From positions 1-64,000 of the forward strand of contig NZ_CAJYDW010000001.1 in the NCBI RefSeq assembly GCF_913774235.1: a stretch of DNA of 64,000 nucleotides, read 5' to 3'. Below, piece by piece: positions 9,096 to 18,998 of this stretch. Source of the stretch: an uncultured Pseudomonas sp. (GTDB lineage: Bacteria; Pseudomonadota; Gammaproteobacteria; Pseudomonadales; Pseudomonadaceae). Every line of letters begins with the position of its first letter. Position 1 is the stretch's first letter. A program made the translations under genes and the position numbers. The notes beneath the pieces were generated by a model that searched no databases, had not been told where the DNA came from, and saw only the letters and a list, made by a program, of their open reading frames with translations.

Positions 9096-9530
9096 ATGAA
9101 ATTGAATGATCTGCGTTCCGCTCCCGGCGCTCGCCGCGAGAAGCTGCGTCCCGGTCGTGGTATCGGTAGCGGCCTGGGCAAGACCGGTGGCCGCGGCCAC
9201 AAGGGTCTGACCTCCCGCTCCGGCGGCAAGGTTGCCCCGGGCTTCGAGGGCGGCCAGCAGCCGCTGCACCGTCGTCTGCCGAAGTTCGGCTTCGTTTCGC
9301 TGAAGGCCCTGGATCGCGCTGAGGTTCGTACCTCCGAGCTGGCCAAGGTTGATGTCGACGTCGTCGATCTGCAGGCGCTGAAAGACGCCAACGTGATCAG
9401 CCGCGACATCAAGCGTGTCAAGGTTGTGCTGTCCGGCGACGTTACTCGTGCCGTCACCCTGAAGGGCATTGGTGCCACCAAGGGTGCACGTGCAGCCATC
9501 GAAGCAGCTGGCGGCAAGATCGAGGAATAA
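9096..9530 (+). CDS. rplO: 50S ribosomal protein L15
   Basis: The 144-residue protein has the glycine-rich N-terminus ([18 protein letters not shown] type, here [18 protein letters not shown]) that threads through 23S rRNA. L15 is a mid-stage assembly protein. Its TAA is immediately followed by the secY ATG with no gap, a common arrangement that couples ribosomal and translocon synthesis. Confidence 0.98.
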   Translation: MKLNDLRSAPGARREKLRPGRGIGSGLGKTGGRGHKGLTSRSGGKVAPGFEGGQQPLHRRLPKFGFVSLKALDRAEVRTSELAKVDVDVVDLQALKDANVISRDIKRVKVVLSGDVTRAVTLKGIGATKGARAAIEAAGGKIEE

Positions 9531-10862
9531 ATGGCTAAGCAAGGTGCTCTCTCTGCGCTCAGCAAGAGCGGTGGTATGTCCGAGCTGTGGACCCGCCTCC
9601 GATTCCTGTTTCTGGCGATCATCGTCTACAGGATCGGTGCGCACATCCCTGTTCCGGGTATCAATCCCGATCAGCTGGCCGCACTGTTCAGGCAGAACGA
9701 GGGGACCATTCTTAGCCTCTTCAACATGTTCTCCGGCGGTGCGCTGGAGCGGATGAGCATCTTTGCCCTGGGGATCATGCCGTACATCTCGGCATCGATC
9801 ATCATGCAGCTGCTTACCGCGATCAGCCCGCAGCTGGAGCAATTGAAGAAAGAGGGTGAGTCTGGTCGTCGCAAGATCAGCCAGTACACCCGTTACGGCA
9901 CGCTGGTTCTGGCGCTCGTTCAGGCCACCGGGATGTCGGTAGGGCTCGCCAGTCAGGGTGTCGCGTTCAGCGTGGGCTTCAGCTTCTATTTCGTCGCTGT
10001 CACCACGTTCGTCGCCGGTGCGCTGTTCATGATGTGGCTTGGTGAGCAGATCACCGAGCGCGGTATCGGCAACGGCATCTCGATGCTGATTTTCGCCGGC
10101 ATCGTCGCGGGCTTGCCTCGCGCCATCGGTCAGTCCTTCGAGTCGGCACGGCAGGGCGATATCAACATCTTCGCGCTGATCATGGTGGGTGTGGTGGCCG
10201 TGGCCATCATCGCCTTCGTGGTGTTCATCGAGCGTGGTCAGCGTCGCATCGCGGTGCACTACGCCAAGCGTCAGCAGGGCCGCAAGGTCTTCGCTGCGCA
10301 GAACAGCCATCTGCCGCTCAAGGTGAACATGGCTGGGGTTATCCCGGCTATTTTCGCCAGCAGCATTCTGCTGTTCCCGGCATCGCTCGGTTCGTGGTTC
10401 GGTCAGTCCGAACGGCTCGGTTGGTTGCAGGACGTGGCTCAGGCCATCGCCCCCGGTCAGCCGCTGAACATCTTGCTGTTTAGTGCAGGGATCATTTTCT
10501 TCTGCTTCTTCTATACGGCGCTGATGTTCAACCCCAAGGACGTGGCGGAAAACCTGAAGAAATCCGGAGCGTTCATTCCGGGTATTCGTCCAGGTGAGCA
10601 GTCTGCGCGCTACATCGATGGTGTGCTGACCCGGCTGACCATGTTCGGTGCCCTGTACATGACGGCGGTGTGCTTGTTGCCCCAGTTCCTGGTGGTCGCG
10701 GCGAACGTGCCGTTCTATCTCGGCGGGACCTCGTTGCTGATCGTGGTGGTTGTGGTCATGGACTTCATGTCCCAGGTCCAGTCCCATCTCGTATCTCATC
10801 AATACGAGTCCCTGATGAAGAAAGCCAACCTGAAGGGCTACGGCGGCGGCATGATGCGCTGA
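9531..10862 (+). CDS. secY: Protein translocase subunit SecY
   Basis: The 443-residue integral membrane protein has about ten transmembrane helices and the SecY signatures [14 protein letters not shown] in TM1, [15 protein letters not shown] in TM2, and [14 protein letters not shown]. It forms the channel of the SecYEG translocon in the inner membrane. It starts right after the rplO stop, as in other spc operons. The cytoplasmic loop residues used by SecA and ribosomes (YAKRQQGRK) are present. Confidence 0.98.
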   Translation: MAKQGALSALSKSGGMSELWTRLRFLFLAIIVYRIGAHIPVPGINPDQLAALFRQNEGTILSLFNMFSGGALERMSIFALGIMPYISASIIMQLLTAISPQLEQLKKEGESGRRKISQYTRYGTLVLALVQATGMSVGLASQGVAFSVGFSFYFVAVTTFVAGALFMMWLGEQITERGIGNGISMLIFAGIVAGLPRAIGQSFESARQGDINIFALIMVGVVAVAIIAFVVFIERGQRRIAVHYAKRQQGRKVFAAQNSHLPLKVNMAGVIPAIFASSILLFPASLGSWFGQSERLGWLQDVAQAIAPGQPLNILLFSAGIIFFCFFYTALMFNPKDVAENLKKSGAFIPGIRPGEQSARYIDGVLTRLTMFGALYMTAVCLLPQFLVVAANVPFYLGGTSLLIVVVVVMDFMSQVQSHLVSHQYESLMKKANLKGYGGGMMR

Positions 10863-10892
10863 GCCGTTACCCGTAAGGTTAGAGGAGTTGTC

Positions 10893-11009
10893 ATGAAAGT
10901 TCGTGCATCGGTCAAGAAGCTGTGCCGTAACTGCAAGATCATTCGGCGCGAAGGCGTCGTGCGCGTGATCTGCAGCGCTGAACCGCGTCACAAGCAGCGC
11001 CAAGGCTGA
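10893..11009 (+). CDS. rpmJ: 50S ribosomal protein L36, zinc-binding type
   Basis: The 38-residue product (start [15 protein letters not shown], end PRHKQRQG) is the classical L36. The zinc ligands Cys11, Cys14, Cys27 and His33 are all present, so this is the C-plus form. AGAGGAG precedes the ATG by six bases. It closes the spc segment and is followed at once by a terminator hairpin. It is easy to miss because of its size. Confidence 0.97.
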
Positions 11010-11026
11010 GTGTGATTCACGCGTCT

Positions 11027-11054
11027 AACCCGGCAGCTAGTGTGCTGCCGGGTT
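11027..11054 (+). terminator. Hairpin terminator after rpmJ
   Basis: AACCCGGCAG and CTGCCGGGTT form a 10-bp stem around an 8-base loop, 17 bases after the rpmJ stop. The T-run is weak (GATCATTTGTT), so read-through into the alpha operon is likely. The stem overlaps the -35 of the next promoter by two bases. Confidence 0.75.
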
Positions 11055-11081
11055 GATCATTTGTTCCTACAGCGTTAATAT
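11053..11081 (+). promoter_or_regulatory. Sigma-70 promoter of the alpha operon
   Basis: TTGATC (11053-11058) and TAATAT (11076-11081) are 17 bases apart. This lies at the classical position upstream of rpsM and would give a leader of about 50 bases. Confidence 0.75.
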
Positions 11082-11139
11082 CGCGCGCCCTTTTCTTGGC
11101 TTCCGGGGCGTCGGTAGCTGTCAATTGGAGTTTTTCTGA

Positions 11140-11496
11140 ATGGCCCGTATTGCAGGCGTCAACATTCCAGATAACAAGCATACTGTTATCTCGCTGACCT
11201 ACATCTATGGTGTCGGTCGCACCACCTCTCAGAAGATCTGCGCGGCCACCGGCATCGAGCCGACCGCCAAGATCAAAGAACTGAGCGACGAGCAGGTCGA
11301 TCAGCTGCGTAACGAGGTCGCCAAAATCCTCACCGAGGGTGACCTGCGCCGCGAAATCAACATGAACATCAAGCGCCTCATGGATCTGGGTTGCTACCGC
11401 GGTCTGCGTCACCGCCGTGGTCTGCCGGTCCATGGTCAGCGCACCAAGACCAATGCCCGTACCCGTAAGGGCCCGCGCAAGCCGATCCGCAAGTAA
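11140..11496 (+). CDS. rpsM: 30S ribosomal protein S13
   Basis: The 118-residue protein begins [19 protein letters not shown] and has the C-terminal [23 protein letters not shown] motif, shown here as [19 protein letters not shown], that reaches P-site tRNA. S13 forms bridges between 30S head and 50S. It is first in the alpha operon, after its own promoter and a TTGGAG ribosome binding site. Confidence 0.98.
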   Translation: MARIAGVNIPDNKHTVISLTYIYGVGRTTSQKICAATGIEPTAKIKELSDEQVDQLRNEVAKILTEGDLRREINMNIKRLMDLGCYRGLRHRRGLPVHGQRTKTNARTRKGPRKPIRK

Positions 11497-11526
11497 TCGC
11501 ATCCGCGAATCGACAGGAATCTAGTC

Positions 11527-11916
11527 ATGGCAAAACCTGCTGCTCGTCCTCGTAAGAAAGTCAAAAAGACAGTGGTTGATGGCATCGCCCATATCCACGC
11601 GTCTTTCAACAACACCATCGTGACCATCACCGATCGTCAGGGCAATGCTCTGTCCTGGGCGACCTCCGGTGGCTCCGGCTTCCGTGGCTCCCGTAAGAGC
11701 ACTCCGTTCGCTGCCCAGATTGCAGCCGAACGTGCCGGCCAAGCCGCTCTGGAATATGGTCTGAAGAATCTGGACGTGAACGTCAAAGGTCCCGGCCCCG
11801 GCCGTGAGTCCGCTGTTCGCGCCCTGAATGCCTGTGGTTACAAGATCGCCAGCATCACCGACGTGACGCCCATCCCGCATAACGGGTGCCGTCCGCCGAA
11901 GAAGCGTCGCGTGTAA
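11527..11916 (+). CDS. rpsK: 30S ribosomal protein S11
   Basis: The 129-residue product carries the family motif [20 protein letters not shown] and the C-terminal [19 protein letters not shown]11 lies on the platform at the mRNA exit channel. The gap from rpsM is 30 bases and to rpsD 16. In relatives an Asn-Gly in the C-terminal region can isomerise; the same NG is present. Confidence 0.98.
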
Positions 11917-11932
11917 TAGGAGACAGTGAGAA

Positions 11933-12553
11933 ATGGCTCGTTACATTGGTCCCAAGTGCAAACTGTCCCGCCGCGAAGGCACTGACCTCTTCCTGAAGAG
12001 CGGCTCCCGTGCCCTCGACTCGAAGTGCAAGCTGGAAACCGTTCCTGGCCAGCATGGTCAGCGTCGCGGTCGTCTGTCCGACTACGGTCTGCAGCTGCGT
12101 GAAAAGCAGAAAGTCCGCCGTATCTATGGCGTGCTCGAGCGTCAGTTCGCCGGTTACTACCAGGAAGCTGCCCGTCGCAAGGGCGCAACCGGTGAGAACC
12201 TGCTGCAACTGCTCGAATGCCGTCTGGACAACGTGGTGTATCGCATGGGCTTCGGTGCCACTCGCGCGGAATCGCGCCAGCTGGTCTCCCACAAGTCGAT
12301 CACCGTCAACGGTCAGACCGTCAACATTCCCTCCTATCAGGTCAAGGTCGGCGACGTCGTCGCGGTCCGTGAAAAGGCCAAGAACCAGCTGCGTATCGCT
12401 CAAGCTCTCGAGCTGTGCGGCCAGCGTGGCCGGGTTGAGTGGGTCGAAGTGAGCACCGAGAAAAAGGAAGGCACCTTCAAGAGCGTGCCGGCCCGTGGTG
12501 ATCTCTCCGCCGACATCAACGAAAACCTGATTGTCGAGCTCTACTCCAAGTAA
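11933..12553 (+). CDS. rpsD: 30S ribosomal protein S4
   Basis: The 206-residue protein begins [20 protein letters not shown] and contains the S4 RNA-binding domain near residues 95-160 ([20 protein letters not shown], then [11 protein letters not shown]). S4 initiates 30S assembly and, in E. coli, represses the alpha operon by binding the rpsM leader pseudoknot. I did not find a clear matching pseudoknot here. Cysteine content is low, which suggests a zinc-free form. Confidence 0.98.
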   Translation: MARYIGPKCKLSRREGTDLFLKSGSRALDSKCKLETVPGQHGQRRGRLSDYGLQLREKQKVRRIYGVLERQFAGYYQEAARRKGATGENLLQLLECRLDNVVYRMGFGATRAESRQLVSHKSITVNGQTVNIPSYQVKVGDVVAVREKAKNQLRIAQALELCGQRGRVEWVEVSTEKKEGTFKSVPARGDLSADINENLIVELYSK

Positions 12554-12575
12554 GGGCTAGAAAGTAGGTGCATCC

Positions 12576-13577
12576 ATGCAGAGTTCGGTAAATGAGTTCC
12601 TGACCCCCCGCCATATCGATGTGCAGGCGGTTAGTCAGACCCGTGCCAAGATCACCCTCGAGCCTCTCGAGCGTGGTTTCGGCCATACCTTGGGCAACGC
12701 GCTGCGGCGTATTCTGTTGTCCTCCATGCCTGGCTGCGCGGTAGTCGAAGCAGAGATCGACGGAGTCCTGCACGAGTACAGCGCCATCGAAGGCGTGCAG
12801 GAAGACGTGATCGAGATCCTGCTCAACCTCAAGGGTCTGGCCATCAAGTTGCACGGCCGTGACGAAGTCACCCTGAGTCTGAGCAAGAAAGGTCAGGGGC
12901 CAGTTCTGGCCTCCGACATTCAGGTCGATCACGATGTCGAGATCGTCAACGGTGAGCACGTCATTGCCCACCTGGCGGACAACGGTTCGCTGAACATGAA
13001 GCTGAAAATCGCCCGCGGTCGTGGCTATGAGCCCGCCGATGCGCGCCAGAGCGAAGAAGACGAGACCCGTGCTATCGGCCGTCTGCAGCTCGACGCTTCG
13101 TTCAGTCCGGTTCGTCGCGTGGCGTACGTGGTGGAAAACGCTCGGGTCGAGCAGCGTACCAACCTGGACAAGCTCGTGCTTGACCTGGAAACCAACGGTA
13201 CTCTGGACCCGGAAGAAGCCATCCGTCGTGCCGCCACCATCCTGCAGCAGCAGCTGGCAGCGTTCGTCGACCTCAAGGGCGACAGCGAGCCGGTCGTGGT
13301 CGAGCAGGAAGACGAGATCGATCCGATCCTGCTGCGTCCGGTAGACGATCTGGAACTGACCGTTCGTTCGGCTAACTGCCTCAAGGCGGAGAACATCTAC
13401 TACATCGGTGACCTGATTCAGCGTACCGAAGTGGAGCTGCTCAAGACCCCGAACCTGGGTAAGAAGTCCCTGACCGAAATCAAGGACGTTCTGGCCTCCC
13501 GTGGTCTGTCGCTCGGTATGCGCCTGGACAACTGGCCCCCTGCAAGCCTTAAGAAGGACGACAAGGCTACTGCCTGA
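12576..13577 (+). CDS. rpoA: DNA-directed RNA polymerase subunit alpha
   Basis: The 333-residue protein has the alpha N-terminal domain ([20 protein letters not shown], dimer and beta contacts) and a C-terminal domain after an acidic linker (about residues 240-325), including [20 protein letters not shown] and [14 protein letters not shown]. The C-terminal domain contacts UP elements and activators. It sits between rpsD and rplQ as in all alpha operons. Confidence 0.98.
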   Translation: MQSSVNEFLTPRHIDVQAVSQTRAKITLEPLERGFGHTLGNALRRILLSSMPGCAVVEAEIDGVLHEYSAIEGVQEDVIEILLNLKGLAIKLHGRDEVTLSLSKKGQGPVLASDIQVDHDVEIVNGEHVIAHLADNGSLNMKLKIARGRGYEPADARQSEEDETRAIGRLQLDASFSPVRRVAYVVENARVEQRTNLDKLVLDLETNGTLDPEEAIRRAATILQQQLAAFVDLKGDSEPVVVEQEDEIDPILLRPVDDLELTVRSANCLKAENIYYIGDLIQRTEVELLKTPNLGKKSLTEIKDVLASRGLSLGMRLDNWPPASLKKDDKATA

Positions 13578-13621
13578 TCGTCATTGTTCACCGAACGTTA
13601 GTTTGGGAAGGAATTTCAATC

Positions 13622-14011
13622 ATGCGTCATCGTAAAAGTGGTCGTCATCTGAGCCGCACGAGCGCACACCGCAAGGCCATGTTCCAGAACATGGCTGTGT
13701 CGCTGTTCGAGCACGAGCTGATCAAAACTACCCTGCCGAAAGCCAAGGAACTGCGCCGCGTTGCCGAGCCGCTGATCACCCTGGCCAAGGAAGACAGCGT
13801 CGCCAACCGTCGCCTGGCTTTCGACCGTACTCGTTCGAAAGCTGCCGTAGGCAAGCTGTTCAACGACCTGGGTAAGCGCTATGCCAACCGTCCGGGTGGC
13901 TACCTGCGTATCCTGAAGTGCGGTTTCCGCGCTGGCGACAATGCGCCCATGGCGTACGTCGAGCTGATCGACCGTCCGGTCGGCGGCACCGTGGAACAAG
14001 CTGCTGAATAA
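13622..14011 (+). CDS. rplQ: 50S ribosomal protein L17
   Basis: The 129-residue product begins [20 protein letters not shown] and has the normal L17 length for Pseudomonas. L17 lies near the tunnel exit. A GGGAAGGAATTTC ribosome binding site precedes it. It is the last gene of the superoperon and is followed by a strong terminator. Confidence 0.98.
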   Translation: MRHRKSGRHLSRTSAHRKAMFQNMAVSLFEHELIKTTLPKAKELRRVAEPLITLAKEDSVANRRLAFDRTRSKAAVGKLFNDLGKRYANRPGGYLRILKCGFRAGDNAPMAYVELIDRPVGGTVEQAAE

Positions 14012-14025
14012 GTAGCGCTGTTCTG

Positions 14026-14055
14026 GAAAAAGCCGGGCTCTTGCCCGGCTTTTTC
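14026..14055 (+). terminator. Rho-independent terminator of the ribosomal superoperon
   Basis: GAAAAAGCCGGGC and GCCCGGCTTTTTC form a perfect 13-bp stem with a TCTT loop and built-in T-run, 14 bases after the rplQ stop codon. This is the strongest terminator in the ribosomal region. Confidence 0.92.
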
Positions 14056-14203
14056 ATGTCTGGCATTTGACTAGAGCTGCGACAGGATCCGTCGGATTGT
14101 ATTTTCTATCACGATGCTAGGATCAATAAATTAGTCCTAAAGTATTGCCTTGGCGATACTTCTCCCACGCGATCAGCAAGCGTTATTCAAAGGGAGACAG
14201 CCT

Positions 14204-15661
14204 GTGACCGATACCAAGATCCTCACCACCGCCAGTGGCATTCCGGTGGCCGACAACCAGAATTCCCGCACCGCCGGCCCGCGCGGTCCGCTGATGCTTG
14301 ACGACTTTCATCTGATCGAGAAGCTGGCGCACTTCAACCGCGAAGTCATTCCCGAGCGGCGGGTTCACGCCAAAGGCTCCGCGGCCTATGGCACCTTTAC
14401 CGTCACCCAGGACATCACCCATCTCTCCACTGCCAAGCTGTTCGCCAGCGTGGGCAAGCAGACCGAGACCCTTTTGCGCTTTTCTACCGTGGGTGGTGAG
14501 CGTGGCTCGGCGGATACCGAGCGTGATCCTCGCGGTTTCGCGGTGAAGTTCTATACCGAAGAAGGCAACTGGGACATCGTTGGCAACAACACCCCGGTGT
14601 TCTTCATCCGCGATCCGCTGAAGTTTCCGGATTTCATCCATACCCAGAAGCGCGATCCCTGGAGCAACCTGAAGAGCCCGCAGATGATGTGGGATTTCTG
14701 GTCGCTGTCGCCGGAGTCGCTGCATCAGGTCACCATCCTGTTCTCTGATCGCGGCATCCCCGATGGCTATCGCTTCATGCATGGCTTCGGCAGCCATACC
14801 TTCAGTCTGGTCAATGCCCAGGGCGAGCGGCACTTCGTGAAGTTTCACTTCAAGAGCCAGCAGGGGATCAAGAACCTGGCGCCCGCCGAGGCGGCGCGGC
14901 TGGCCGGTACCGATCCGGACTACAGCCAGCGCGACCTGTTCCAGGCCATCGAGCGGGGTGAGTTCCCGCGCTGGACGCTGTGCATCCAGGTGATGAGCGA
15001 GCAGGAAGCGGCCAATCGTGCGGAAAACCCCTTCGACGTGACCAAGGTCTGGTCGCAACAGCAGTATCCGCTGCAGGAAGTCGGGGTGCTGGAGCTCAAC
15101 CGCAATCCGCAGAACTACTTCGCCGAGGTGGAACAGGCCTCCTTCGCCCCGAGCAACGTGGTGCCGGGCGTGGGGCTGTCGCCCGACCGGATGCTGCAGG
15201 GCCGGGTGTTCGCCTATGCCGACGCCCAGCGCTATCGGGTGGGCACCAACTACCAGCAGTTGCCGGTCAACGCGCCGCGCTGCCCCTATGCCAACAACCA
15301 GCGCGATGGCGCCATGAGATTCGACGGCAATGGCGGCTCGCAGCCGAACTATGAGCCGAACAGCTATGGCCACACGGCCAAGCAGGCGCCGCAGTACCGC
15401 GAGCCGGCGCTGAACTTCGCCGGCCCGGCCGATCGCTACGATCATCGGGTGGACGAGGACTACTACAGCCAGGCTGGCGCGCTGTTCCGGTTGATGAATG
15501 CCGACCAGCAGGCGCTGCTGATCGGCAACATCGTCGGCGCCCTGGGTTCGGTGACGCGTGACGCGCAGCTGCGGCAGATCGGCCATTTCCTCAAGGCTGA
15601 TCCCGCCTACGGTATGGGGGTCGCGAAGGGGCTGGGGATAGAGCCCAGCGAAGTCGCCTAA
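14204..15661 (+). CDS. katA: Catalase, small-subunit haem type (KatA-like)
   Basis: From the GTG at 14204 the product is 485 residues, the clade III catalase size. It has the active-site [17 protein letters not shown] with His55, and the haem-proximal [20 protein letters not shown] with its tyrosine. It converts hydrogen peroxide to water and oxygen in the cytoplasm. An upstream in-frame ATG at 14150 would add 18 residues unlike KatA, while AAGGGAGA sits 8 bases before the GTG. In P. aeruginosa katA also follows rplQ but is followed by bfrA, which is missing here. A 148-base upstream region presumably holds its promoter. Confidence 0.95.
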   Translation: MTDTKILTTASGIPVADNQNSRTAGPRGPLMLDDFHLIEKLAHFNREVIPERRVHAKGSAAYGTFTVTQDITHLSTAKLFASVGKQTETLLRFSTVGGERGSADTERDPRGFAVKFYTEEGNWDIVGNNTPVFFIRDPLKFPDFIHTQKRDPWSNLKSPQMMWDFWSLSPESLHQVTILFSDRGIPDGYRFMHGFGSHTFSLVNAQGERHFVKFHFKSQQGIKNLAPAEAARLAGTDPDYSQRDLFQAIERGEFPRWTLCIQVMSEQEAANRAENPFDVTKVWSQQQYPLQEVGVLELNRNPQNYFAEVEQASFAPSNVVPGVGLSPDRMLQGRVFAYADAQRYRVGTNYQQLPVNAPRCPYANNQRDGAMRFDGNGGSQPNYEPNSYGHTAKQAPQYREPALNFAGPADRYDHRVDEDYYSQAGALFRLMNADQQALLIGNIVGALGSVTRDAQLRQIGHFLKADPAYGMGVAKGLGIEPSEVA

Positions 15662-15671
15662 GCGACATCCG

Positions 15672-15703
15672 AAAAAGGCCCGGCTGATGCCGGGCTTTTT
15701 TTC
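15672..15703 (+). terminator. Rho-independent terminator after katA
   Basis: AAAAAGGCCCGGC and GCCGGGCTTTTTTT pair around a TGAT loop and end in a long T-run, 11 bases past the katA stop. It makes katA a single-gene unit. Confidence 0.92.
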
Positions 15704-15806
15704 GTCGGTTAAAAAAGTGGCGGAAAGGCTGTCTCGGACGCCGCTTGCGACGTCGCAGTGCTAAGGTTCGCAACAAGCGCGAAAACACGAGGCTACCTCT
15801 TCCGTC

Positions 15807-18011
15807 ATGACTCTGTTTGGAATGTCTTTGCGCCAGCTGTGGGCGCATGAGAAGGCCAGCTACGGTGTGCGGGTCTTCATCGCCTTGAGTGGCGCCATGG
15901 CTGTCTGCTGGTCGCTGGGCGATCTGCGGGCGCTGTCGCCGGTGTTTCTCGGCATCATCGCCAGTGCCCTGGCGGAGACCGACGACAACTGGGCGGGCCG
16001 GATCAAGTCACTGGTGGTGACCTTGCTGTGTTTCGCGGTAGCCGCCTTTTCCGTGGAGCTGCTGTTTCCCTATCCCTGGATCTTCGCGCTGGGCCTGGGC
16101 CTGGCCACCTTCAGCCTGACCATGCTGGGGGCTATTGGCGAGCGCTATGCGTCTATCGCTCAGGCCACGGTCATCCTGTCGGTCTACGCCATGATCGGCG
16201 TGGATCAGCGCCTCGGTACCCAGATGCCGCTCTGGTACGAACCCGTGCATCTGCTGGCTGGAGCCCTGTGGTACGGCGTGCTGTCGGTGCTCTGGTGCAC
16301 CCTGTTCGCTCACCAGCCCGTGCGCCAGAGTCTGTACGCCCTCTATGGCGAGCTGGGCATCTTCCTTAAGCTGAAGGCCGAGATGCTCGAGCCGGTGCGC
16401 GGCGTCGACCTGCATCAGCGGCGTGTGGTGCTGGCGCAGCAGAATGGCAAGGTGGTGCAGGCGCTGAACCAGGCTAAGGCGACCATCCTCAGCCGTTTCG
16501 GCCGCTCGGGACGACCTGGGGCGCGGTCGGGGCGCTACTTCCGGCTGTATTTCATGGCGCAGGACATCCATGAGCGCGCCAGCTCGTCGCACTATCCCTA
16601 CAGCGCGCTCACCGAGGCTTTCTTTCATAGCGACATCCTGTTTCGCTGCCAGCGCCTGCTCAAGTTACAGGCCGCTGCCTGTTTCAATCTGGGCGAGGCG
16701 ATCAGGCTCGGCCAGCCCTTCGAGTACGGTCAGCAGAGCCAGCAGGGCCTGACCGACTTGCAGGCGTCGCTGGAGTATCTCAAACAGCAGCAGAATCCGC
16801 GTTGGCGGGGCCTGTTGCGCTCCCTGGATCTGCTCGGCCACAACCTATCGACCCTGGAGCGACAGTTCTCCGAGGCTGGCACCAGCGATTCCGGTGCGGC
16901 GGATCTCGATACCAGCCTGCTCGATCCTGCGGCGCGCTCCCTGCGCGAAGTGTTTCAGCGCATCCGTCTGCAGCTCACGCCCACCTCGCTGCTGTTTCGC
17001 CACGGATTGCGCATGGCGCTGGCTCTGATGGCCGGCTACGGCGTGCTGCATCTGATCCATCCGGTGAACGGTTACTGGATCCTGCTGACCACGGTGTTCG
17101 TCTGTCGACCGCAGTACGGCGCCACACGGGTGCGGCTGGTACAGCGGATCGTCGGCACGGTGATCGGGCTGCTGCTGGGCAGCGCCTTGCTGGAGCTGTT
17201 TACCCAGCCGGAGATCCAGCTGCTGCTGGCCCTGGTCGCCGGTCTGGTGTTCTTCATCACCCGGACCGATCGCTACACCATCGCCACCGCGGCCATCACC
17301 CTGATGGTGCTGTTCTGCTTCAACCAGGTGGGCAATGGCTTCATGCTGATCTGGCCGCGATTGATCGATACGCTGCTCGGCTGCCTGATCGCGGTGCTGG
17401 CGGTGTTCTTCATCCTGCCGGACTGGCAAGGACGTCGTCTGCATGTGGTGATGGCCAATACCCTGCGCACCAATGCGCTCTATCTGCGACGGCTGCACGA
17501 GCAGTACCGCACTGGCAAGCGGGACGACCTCGACTATCGGGTGGCACGCCGCAATGCGCACAATGCCGATGCCACCCTGTCCGCCGCCCTGGCCAACATG
17601 CTGCGCGATCCCGGGCACTTCCGCCGCAACCTGGAGGCGGGTTTCCGCTACCTGGCACTGTCCAATACGCTGCTGGGCTATCTGTCGGCCCTGGGTGCGC
17701 ATCGACGCCAACTGGAGGCGGCCGAGCACGACGCCCTGGTAGAGCGTGCCGTCACCCGGATCGCCGAGGGCATGGAGGCCATCGCCGCGGCAGTGGCGGA
17801 GCGGCGCAGCCTGGCGCCGACGGCCGAGGAGGAGAACCTGCTGGCCGACGAGCTGGAAGCCGCGGCGGATGGGAATGACGATGGCTACCGGCTGGTCTGT
17901 ACCCAGCTGGCGCTGATTTGCCGTCTGCTGCCCAATCTCAAGAGCGCCGCCAACCATACGTTGCGCGAACAAACCCGCGAAGAGCCGGCGGCGGGGACCG
18001 CCGATGCTTGA
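15807..18011 (+). CDS. yccS: YccS/FUSC-family inner-membrane protein
   Basis: The 734-residue protein has the YccS layout: an N-terminal block of membrane helices (about residues 20-170), a cytoplasmic middle domain, a second helix block (about 400-530, with LALMAGYGVLHLIHPVNGYW and VFVCRPQYGATRVRLVQRIV), and a C-terminal helical tail. Related FUSC proteins move aromatic acids out of the cell, but the YccS substrate is unknown. ATG 15807 is used because it gives the family-like MTLFGMSLRQLWAHEK; ATG 15822 is an alternative. It has no operon partner nearby. Confidence 0.85.
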   Translation: MTLFGMSLRQLWAHEKASYGVRVFIALSGAMAVCWSLGDLRALSPVFLGIIASALAETDDNWAGRIKSLVVTLLCFAVAAFSVELLFPYPWIFALGLGLATFSLTMLGAIGERYASIAQATVILSVYAMIGVDQRLGTQMPLWYEPVHLLAGALWYGVLSVLWCTLFAHQPVRQSLYALYGELGIFLKLKAEMLEPVRGVDLHQRRVVLAQQNGKVVQALNQAKATILSRFGRSGRPGARSGRYFRLYFMAQDIHERASSSHYPYSALTEAFFHSDILFRCQRLLKLQAAACFNLGEAIRLGQPFEYGQQSQQGLTDLQASLEYLKQQQNPRWRGLLRSLDLLGHNLSTLERQFSEAGTSDSGAADLDTSLLDPAARSLREVFQRIRLQLTPTSLLFRHGLRMALALMAGYGVLHLIHPVNGYWILLTTVFVCRPQYGATRVRLVQRIVGTVIGLLLGSALLELFTQPEIQLLLALVAGLVFFITRTDRYTIATAAITLMVLFCFNQVGNGFMLIWPRLIDTLLGCLIAVLAVFFILPDWQGRRLHVVMANTLRTNALYLRRLHEQYRTGKRDDLDYRVARRNAHNADATLSAALANMLRDPGHFRRNLEAGFRYLALSNTLLGYLSALGAHRRQLEAAEHDALVERAVTRIAEGMEAIAAAVAERRSLAPTAEEENLLADELEAAADGNDDGYRLVCTQLALICRLLPNLKSAANHTLREQTREEPAAGTADA

Positions 18012-18098
18012 GCAAGGCTGGCGCGACGCGCTATGTTGATCGATGTGCGTCGAATTTCTCGACGTCTGTTTCTGCTGGTCTGAAGGCTGTTCCAACTC

Positions 18099-18998
18099 AT
18101 GCGTATGCGTCTTCTAGTAGTGGGCGGGGAAAGCGCCCTGGGCAAGGCGCTGCTGACCGCCGGTGCCGAAGCCGGCATCGATTTCATCGCGCCCGCGGCA
18201 CCGGCCGAGGGCTGGTACGCCGCCGAGCTGACCGAGGTCCTGGACCAGGTGCGGCCGGGAGCGGTGATCAATCTCGCCTATTATCACCACTGGCTGCAGG
18301 CGGAGAGCTTCGTGCCGGCGCTGATGCAGCGCCAGGCGCTCGCCGTGCAGCGACTGGCCGGGCTCTGCCAGCATTACCAGATTCCCCTGATCCAACCGTC
18401 CAGCTATCGGCTTTTCGATGGCTCGCGCGTGGCCGGCTATAGTGAAAAGGATCTTCCGCGACCTCCTGGGGCGCGCGGCGAGGCGCTCTGGCGGGTCGAG
18501 CAGCTGGTACGGGCGTTGTGCCCGATGCACATCCTGCTGCGCCTGGGCTGGGTGCTGGACGATTCGCGCGACGGGCGTCTGGGCCGCCTGCTGGGGCAGT
18601 TGACGACCGAGCAGGTCGTGCCTCTGGCCAGCGACCGGCGGGGCAACCCGACCACCGTGGACGACGCCGCCCGGGTGCTGCTGGCCATCGTCAAGCAGCT
18701 CGACTGCGGAGCGCCGCTGTGGGGGACCTACCACTATGGCGCCCAGGAAGCGGTGTCGGAGCTGGGGTTGGCTGAGACGGTCGCCATGCTCTGGCAGGAG
18801 TTCGACCGGCCGGTACGTTGCGAATGGCAGGAGGTGACGCACCTCGAGCGCGCCGATGCCGCGGAAGAGCCACAACAGGGGGTGTTGATCAGTCGCAAGC
18901 TGCTCAACACCTTTGGAATCAAGGCGCGGCGCTGGCAGCAGGAGCTGCCGGCGCTGTTGCAGGGCTTTCGGCAGGACGAGGTAGGTTTCCATGAGTGA
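18099..18998 (+). CDS. RmlD-like SDR protein with an altered active site
   Basis: The 299-residue protein has an N-terminal Rossmann motif (LLVVGGESALGKALL) and the overall pattern of dTDP-4-dehydrorhamnose reductases, including INLAYYHHW, QPSSYRLFDG and ILLRLGWVLDD. At the place of the catalytic YxxxK it reads RPPGARGEALW, so both tyrosine and lysine are absent. It overlaps the following epimerase gene by 8 bases and is surely co-translated. It could bind a nucleotide sugar without reducing it, or act as a partner of the epimerase. The exact role is unknown. Confidence 0.7.
   Translation: MRMRLLVVGGESALGKALLTAGAEAGIDFIAPAAPAEGWYAAELTEVLDQVRPGAVINLAYYHHWLQAESFVPALMQRQALAVQRLAGLCQHYQIPLIQPSSYRLFDGSRVAGYSEKDLPRPPGARGEALWRVEQLVRALCPMHILLRLGWVLDDSRDGRLGRLLGQLTTEQVVPLASDRRGNPTTVDDAARVLLAIVKQLDCGAPLWGTYHYGAQEAVSELGLAETVAMLWQEFDRPVRCEWQEVTHLERADAAEEPQQGVLISRKLLNTFGIKARRWQQELPALLQGFRQDEVGFHE

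Noticed and set aside
8790..11003. A 737-residue open frame on the - strand across rpmD, rplO, secY and rpmJ
   Set aside because: It is antisense to four certain genes, has no ribosome binding site and no known domain. High GC third positions keep the opposite frame open.
14095..14131. An OxyR-like pattern upstream of katA (CTAT-N7-CTAG-N7-AAAT)
   Set aside because: Only about 9 of 16 tetranucleotide positions fit ATAG/CTAT. KatA is often OxyR-controlled, but the match is too weak to call.
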